Source: Monodelphis domestica (taxonomy: Eukaryota; Chordata; Mammalia; Didelphimorphia; Didelphidae). Taken from it: a stretch of 64,000 nucleotides of DNA. The stretch is taken from contig NC_077235.1 in the NCBI RefSeq assembly GCF_027887165.1, positions 9,620,884-9,684,883 on the forward strand. The letters run 5' to 3'. The notes below the pieces were generated by a model. It was given only the letters and a program-made list of their open reading frames with translations. It had not been told where the DNA came from and did not search any database. The position numbers were made by a program, and so were the translations under genes. Shown here one piece after another: positions 60,930 through 64,000 of this stretch (its first letter is position 1; each line of letters begins with the position of its first letter).

Positions 60930-61795
60930 TCTCAGCACAATCATCTGTTCCATTGACAAAGGAACTCTATAGTTCAAGAAGAACTGTGATGGGATGATTG
61001 TAAAAGAAAAGGCTGTGAGGAGATTGACTCCCAGCTTATATCCCAGCCTTGGGGTGTTCTGTCACCTGAATGAGCAGAGAAGTTTTGTGAGTTTGGGGTT
61101 GTGTTTTGTTTTGTTTCAAAATGCCAGTTTTGTGAAAAATATGGACAGTTGAATAGAAGACTACTAGCTACACTTAAACTGTACCCAGGGCTATGTTCTT
61201 AATGTTCCATTGGCTTCTTTGTAGGTGTTCAAATTGGGACCACATGGGTAGACTCCCTCATCTGTATCTGTGTTCATTTCAAACCTGTGGGAGGGTGGGA
61301 TCGAGAGAACACTCTTTGTATCTGGCAGCAGGAGGGGAGAAACTATTTGGTACTGCTGTTTCAGGTCTCCTTATCTATTTTATGACTATCAGGGCTGGAC
61401 AGAGCTCTAATACAGTACCAGACTATACACCTCACTTCCAGTGGTATGTCCTCTTCCTTTACTGTGACTTATTTTAAATACCTGTATGTAATAGGTCTCA
61501 GTAGACAATGCTGAGAAGCTGGAGACCTTTGGATATGGAGAAATCTAGCTTAATTATCTAGTTGAACATAACTTTTGCCTTCCTCTTGGCATCTCCAAAT
61601 GAGAGTAGCTTGCCCTGAGTTTCAGAGTATTAAATGACTGAAAGATGTGCCTCAATTAACTGAAAAGGTTAAAACCAGCCACCACCCCAGTCAGCCATAG
61701 TTTCAGGTAGAGGGGCATACTTAATGTATTGGTTCATTGTTTCATTTACTGCAAATCTTCTGATCACTGAAATAAAAACCTTTGCCTCAGGTTGA
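60930..61795 (+). other. TIMM8A: TIMM8A 3' UTR with AATAAA at 61771
   Basis: Single-copy-looking sequence from the stop codon to AATAAA at 61771-61776, the first such signal after the stop. No repeats recognised inside. Confidence 0.7.
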
Positions 61796-63557
61796 CACAT
61801 TATTGGAAAAACTTTTCTTTCCTCATCACTCAGCTTTTGAGAGCTCATTGTTGTTGTATCTCAGAGTCTACACAACACTTTTCCTCATGCTTCATTACTT
61901 AAAGGATAGTCCTAGGTCTGTTTACTTCCACATCACTGATCAGACAACTCAGTAATCTCCAGCTGGCCCAAGATCCTAATTGACAGAGCTAGAGCTTCCA
62001 GTGTTGGTCCTTTACCTCTAAGGCCAGGGTTATTTGAAGTACATCACTACCTCTACTAACTAGATGTCCTCGGAGTTAAATACTTGTAACTCAGCCCATT
62101 CCAGGACTTTACATTCTTCTTTTATTAAGAGGGGTTCTAGATTCTTTCAACCATACACAACTTAGGTGATCTCTTTTGCATGGATTGTGGATTAATAAAT
62201 AGTTGTCTAATCCAGATGATGAAACATCTAGCTTAATGAATACAAAGTTGATGCTGGAGTCAGGAAGAATGCCCTGCCTCTTGCATATTATACTGGCTGT
62301 GTGAGGCAGGCAATTCTCCAAGATGAAGTTACACATGACTTGTCAAATGAAATTATGTGTCCTTAGTGGGTGACATAGGAAGGAGGGTTCAGTGCCCTAA
62401 AGCTGTTTAAGGAATCTACCCAGGGAGATGAAATTGAGCCCAAAGTTGAAGGAGTACACTGCTGCTTTAATTGCTCCCTGCCTGGAATTGGAAAGGGAGC
62501 TGAAGCTGTTCCTACAAGGAAGAACACCGAGAGAAATACTTATATTGCTCATCAAGAATCAACATTTATTTAGCATCAAATATGGTTACAAAAGTAAAAA
62601 CCTGAGTGTCCCCTGCCCTCAAGGAGCTTACATTCTAGTGCTTGGTTCTCTTTCAAACATACCATGAGCCTTCTATAGACTCTAGGATGATCTGCAGACA
62701 GGAAGTATAATATCTATAACTGCTGTCGGTCCTCATGTGAAGGCTGCCATTGGATTTTGTAATCTTCAGGGAACTGGGCAGGGACAAAGGGAACTCTGCT
62801 GCAAGTCAAGCCAAAAATGCCCAAAGGGCCCTTTAAGCTGCTTCTTGCTTTGGTCTCACACACATTACATGACAAGTGACTCTGTACTTTGCTTTCTATT
62901 TAAGTGTATCAGAGGGTCACCAAGGTCTGAAATAGGTATTCTTCTGGGTAGCTAAATCATCAACTTTGCCCTCCAGGACCCTAAGGACTACAAGCTGGGG
63001 AAGGGGGACAGTTAATAGTCTCTGGAATATAATTTTTTTTTTTTACAATCAAATGCTCTTACCAGGCAGCAGTTATTAGTAATTATACTTGAGTCCTTGA
63101 TACAAACTTCAGGATGGTCAGGATTCAGTTAGCACTAACAGGGACACCAAAACACCTGTAAAAACATTTAAAAAACAAACTAGCATTCACTAAACACTGA
63201 AATATTCCAAGTGTACCAAGTAAATCCAGCTTTTAGGTTGTCTGAAACTATCGATGAGGAATCAATGGTTGTTTTCACAAATACTTCACCGGTGTATATA
63301 TACATACACAGATATCTAGCACCATGTCTTACAACAACTTAGCATGTTCTATGCAAGTGAAACAAATGAGACTAGTGACAACATGGCAGTTGGGGAGGTT
63401 CTGCTGTTCCACTGCTTACTAGTTAGGTATTAATCTGTTCCTTTCCAGGTAAATCTGATCTGACCTGGATAGATGTCAGAGGCCTGGGCAGATCTTAAGC
63501 AAAAGTACAAAGGCCACCTTACCCAACAGAAACAGAAAGGACTCTGCCTAAGATTAT
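61796..63557. other. Convergent interval between TIMM8A and the NIPA-like gene
   Basis: Probably largely the 3' UTR of the minus-strand NIPA-like gene on the right. 62560-62650 (CCCCTGCCCTCAAGGAGCTT) is a reversed L2/MIR end. Nothing else recognised. Confidence 0.45.
62565..62570 (-). terminator. Possible polyA signal for the NIPA-like gene
   Basis: TTTATT on the + strand gives AATAAA on the minus strand about 990 bases past the stop. It lies at the edge of a repeat-like stretch, so the assignment is weak. Confidence 0.3.
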
Positions 63558-64000
63558 TCACAGATTTTCAATCTCTTCCACCTCAATATTCTGGAACTCT
63601 TTGTTGAGGTCCTCCCTATTTAGGAGAGGCTGATTTTGTCTTTCATTTTCCCTCCAGGGAGGAGCATGGGGATTACTTGAACCTGACCTTGGAGAAAAAT
63701 ATATCAGGTCAGGAGAAAAAGGAATATCTCGAAAGGCATGAAGAAGGAAAATGCCAAAAACAATGGTTAGGAAACCACTGATTGTGCCGATGACGCTGTC
63801 TAGGACCATATACTGCCATTCCTTAAAAAGAATGGCAGAGCAGGTCATGACAGCTGTTGTGAAAAGGACATAATAGATGGGAGTAACTATGGAGGTATTG
63901 AAAATGTCCAAGGCCCGGTTCAGATAGTTGATCTGAATACTTATGCAAATCACCAGACAAAACAACAGCACCCAACCAAGGGGCTCTTTCAGGACAGGCT
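63558..64000 (-). CDS. NIPA-family magnesium transporter, C-terminal exon (partial)
   Basis: Last 146 residues of a NIPA/NIPA-like protein, running off the right edge with no acceptor visible. It contains the family's C-terminal membrane segments: around [14 protein letters not shown], then [16 protein letters not shown], then [18 protein letters not shown]. Diagnostic words are [17 protein letters not shown] and SAILFKEWQ. The body is closest in my memory to NIPA2, but the cytoplasmic tail ([12 protein letters not shown] to EVEEIENL) is unlike the human paralogs I know, so a separate family member is likely. NIPA proteins carry Mg2+ and related cations across plasma and endosomal membranes. 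The gene converges on TIMM8A; I recall no NIPA gene at this place in human. Confidence 0.9.
   Translation of the reverse strand, partial: PVLKEPLGWVLLFCLVICISIQINYLNRALDIFNTSIVTPIYYVLFTTAVMTCSAILFKEWQYMVLDSVIGTISGFLTIVFGIFLLHAFRDIPFSPDLIYFSPRSGSSNPHAPPWRENERQNQPLLNREDLNKEFQNIEVEEIENL

Overview
This is a single-species genomic window from a marsupial mammal, almost certainly X-linked. The interspersed repeats show this: two tRNA-derived SINE types typical of marsupials (a MAR1-type and a WSINE/WALLSI-type), many MIR-class SINEs, L2 reverse-transcriptase fragments and marsupial-style L1 3' ends. The gene order matches human Xq22.1. American versus Australian marsupial is not resolved from the sequence.

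Layout. 1-12.1 kb is repeat-rich intergenic DNA: SINEs, L1/L2 pieces, a truncated non-LTR retrotransposon ORF at 8.0-8.9 kb, and LTR-like fossil pieces at 8.9-10.2 kb. No HNRNPH2 gene is visible here, although that gene lies head-to-head with GLA in humans. 12.1-20.0 kb is GLA (alpha-galactosidase A, + strand, 7 exons, 462 aa), with a CpG-rich promoter carrying three CLEAR-like E-boxes. 20.9-22.5 kb, minus strand, is a complete exon-by-exon relic or highly diverged copy of RPL36A. All splice sites and frames are open, but the normal start and stop codons and a zinc-ligand cysteine are gone. 22.3-23.2 kb is its CpG island, with CTCF-like motifs, a CRE and a perfect 16-bp hairpin.

27.8-57.0 kb is BTK (+ strand): a strongly conserved noncoding exon 1, a 10-kb intron, and 18 coding exons giving exactly 659 aa, with every catalytic, zinc-binding and regulatory residue checked present. 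59.1-61.8 kb is TIMM8A (+ strand, 2 exons, 95 aa), whose promoter is a three-unit array of CCAAT plus NRF1-like sites. 63.56-64.0 kb is the last exon of a NIPA-type magnesium-transporter gene (minus strand, running off the window). I know of no counterpart beside human TIMM8A.

The genes do not form a pathway: a lysosomal glycosidase, a ribosomal-protein locus, a B-cell kinase, a mitochondrial import chaperone and a membrane transporter. Their grouping reflects ancient X synteny. The most notable points are the decayed or neofunctionalised RPL36A, the 35-residue Tyr/Asp/Asn-rich C-terminal extension of GLA, the triplicated TIMM8A promoter module, the promoter hairpin and the NIPA-like neighbour.
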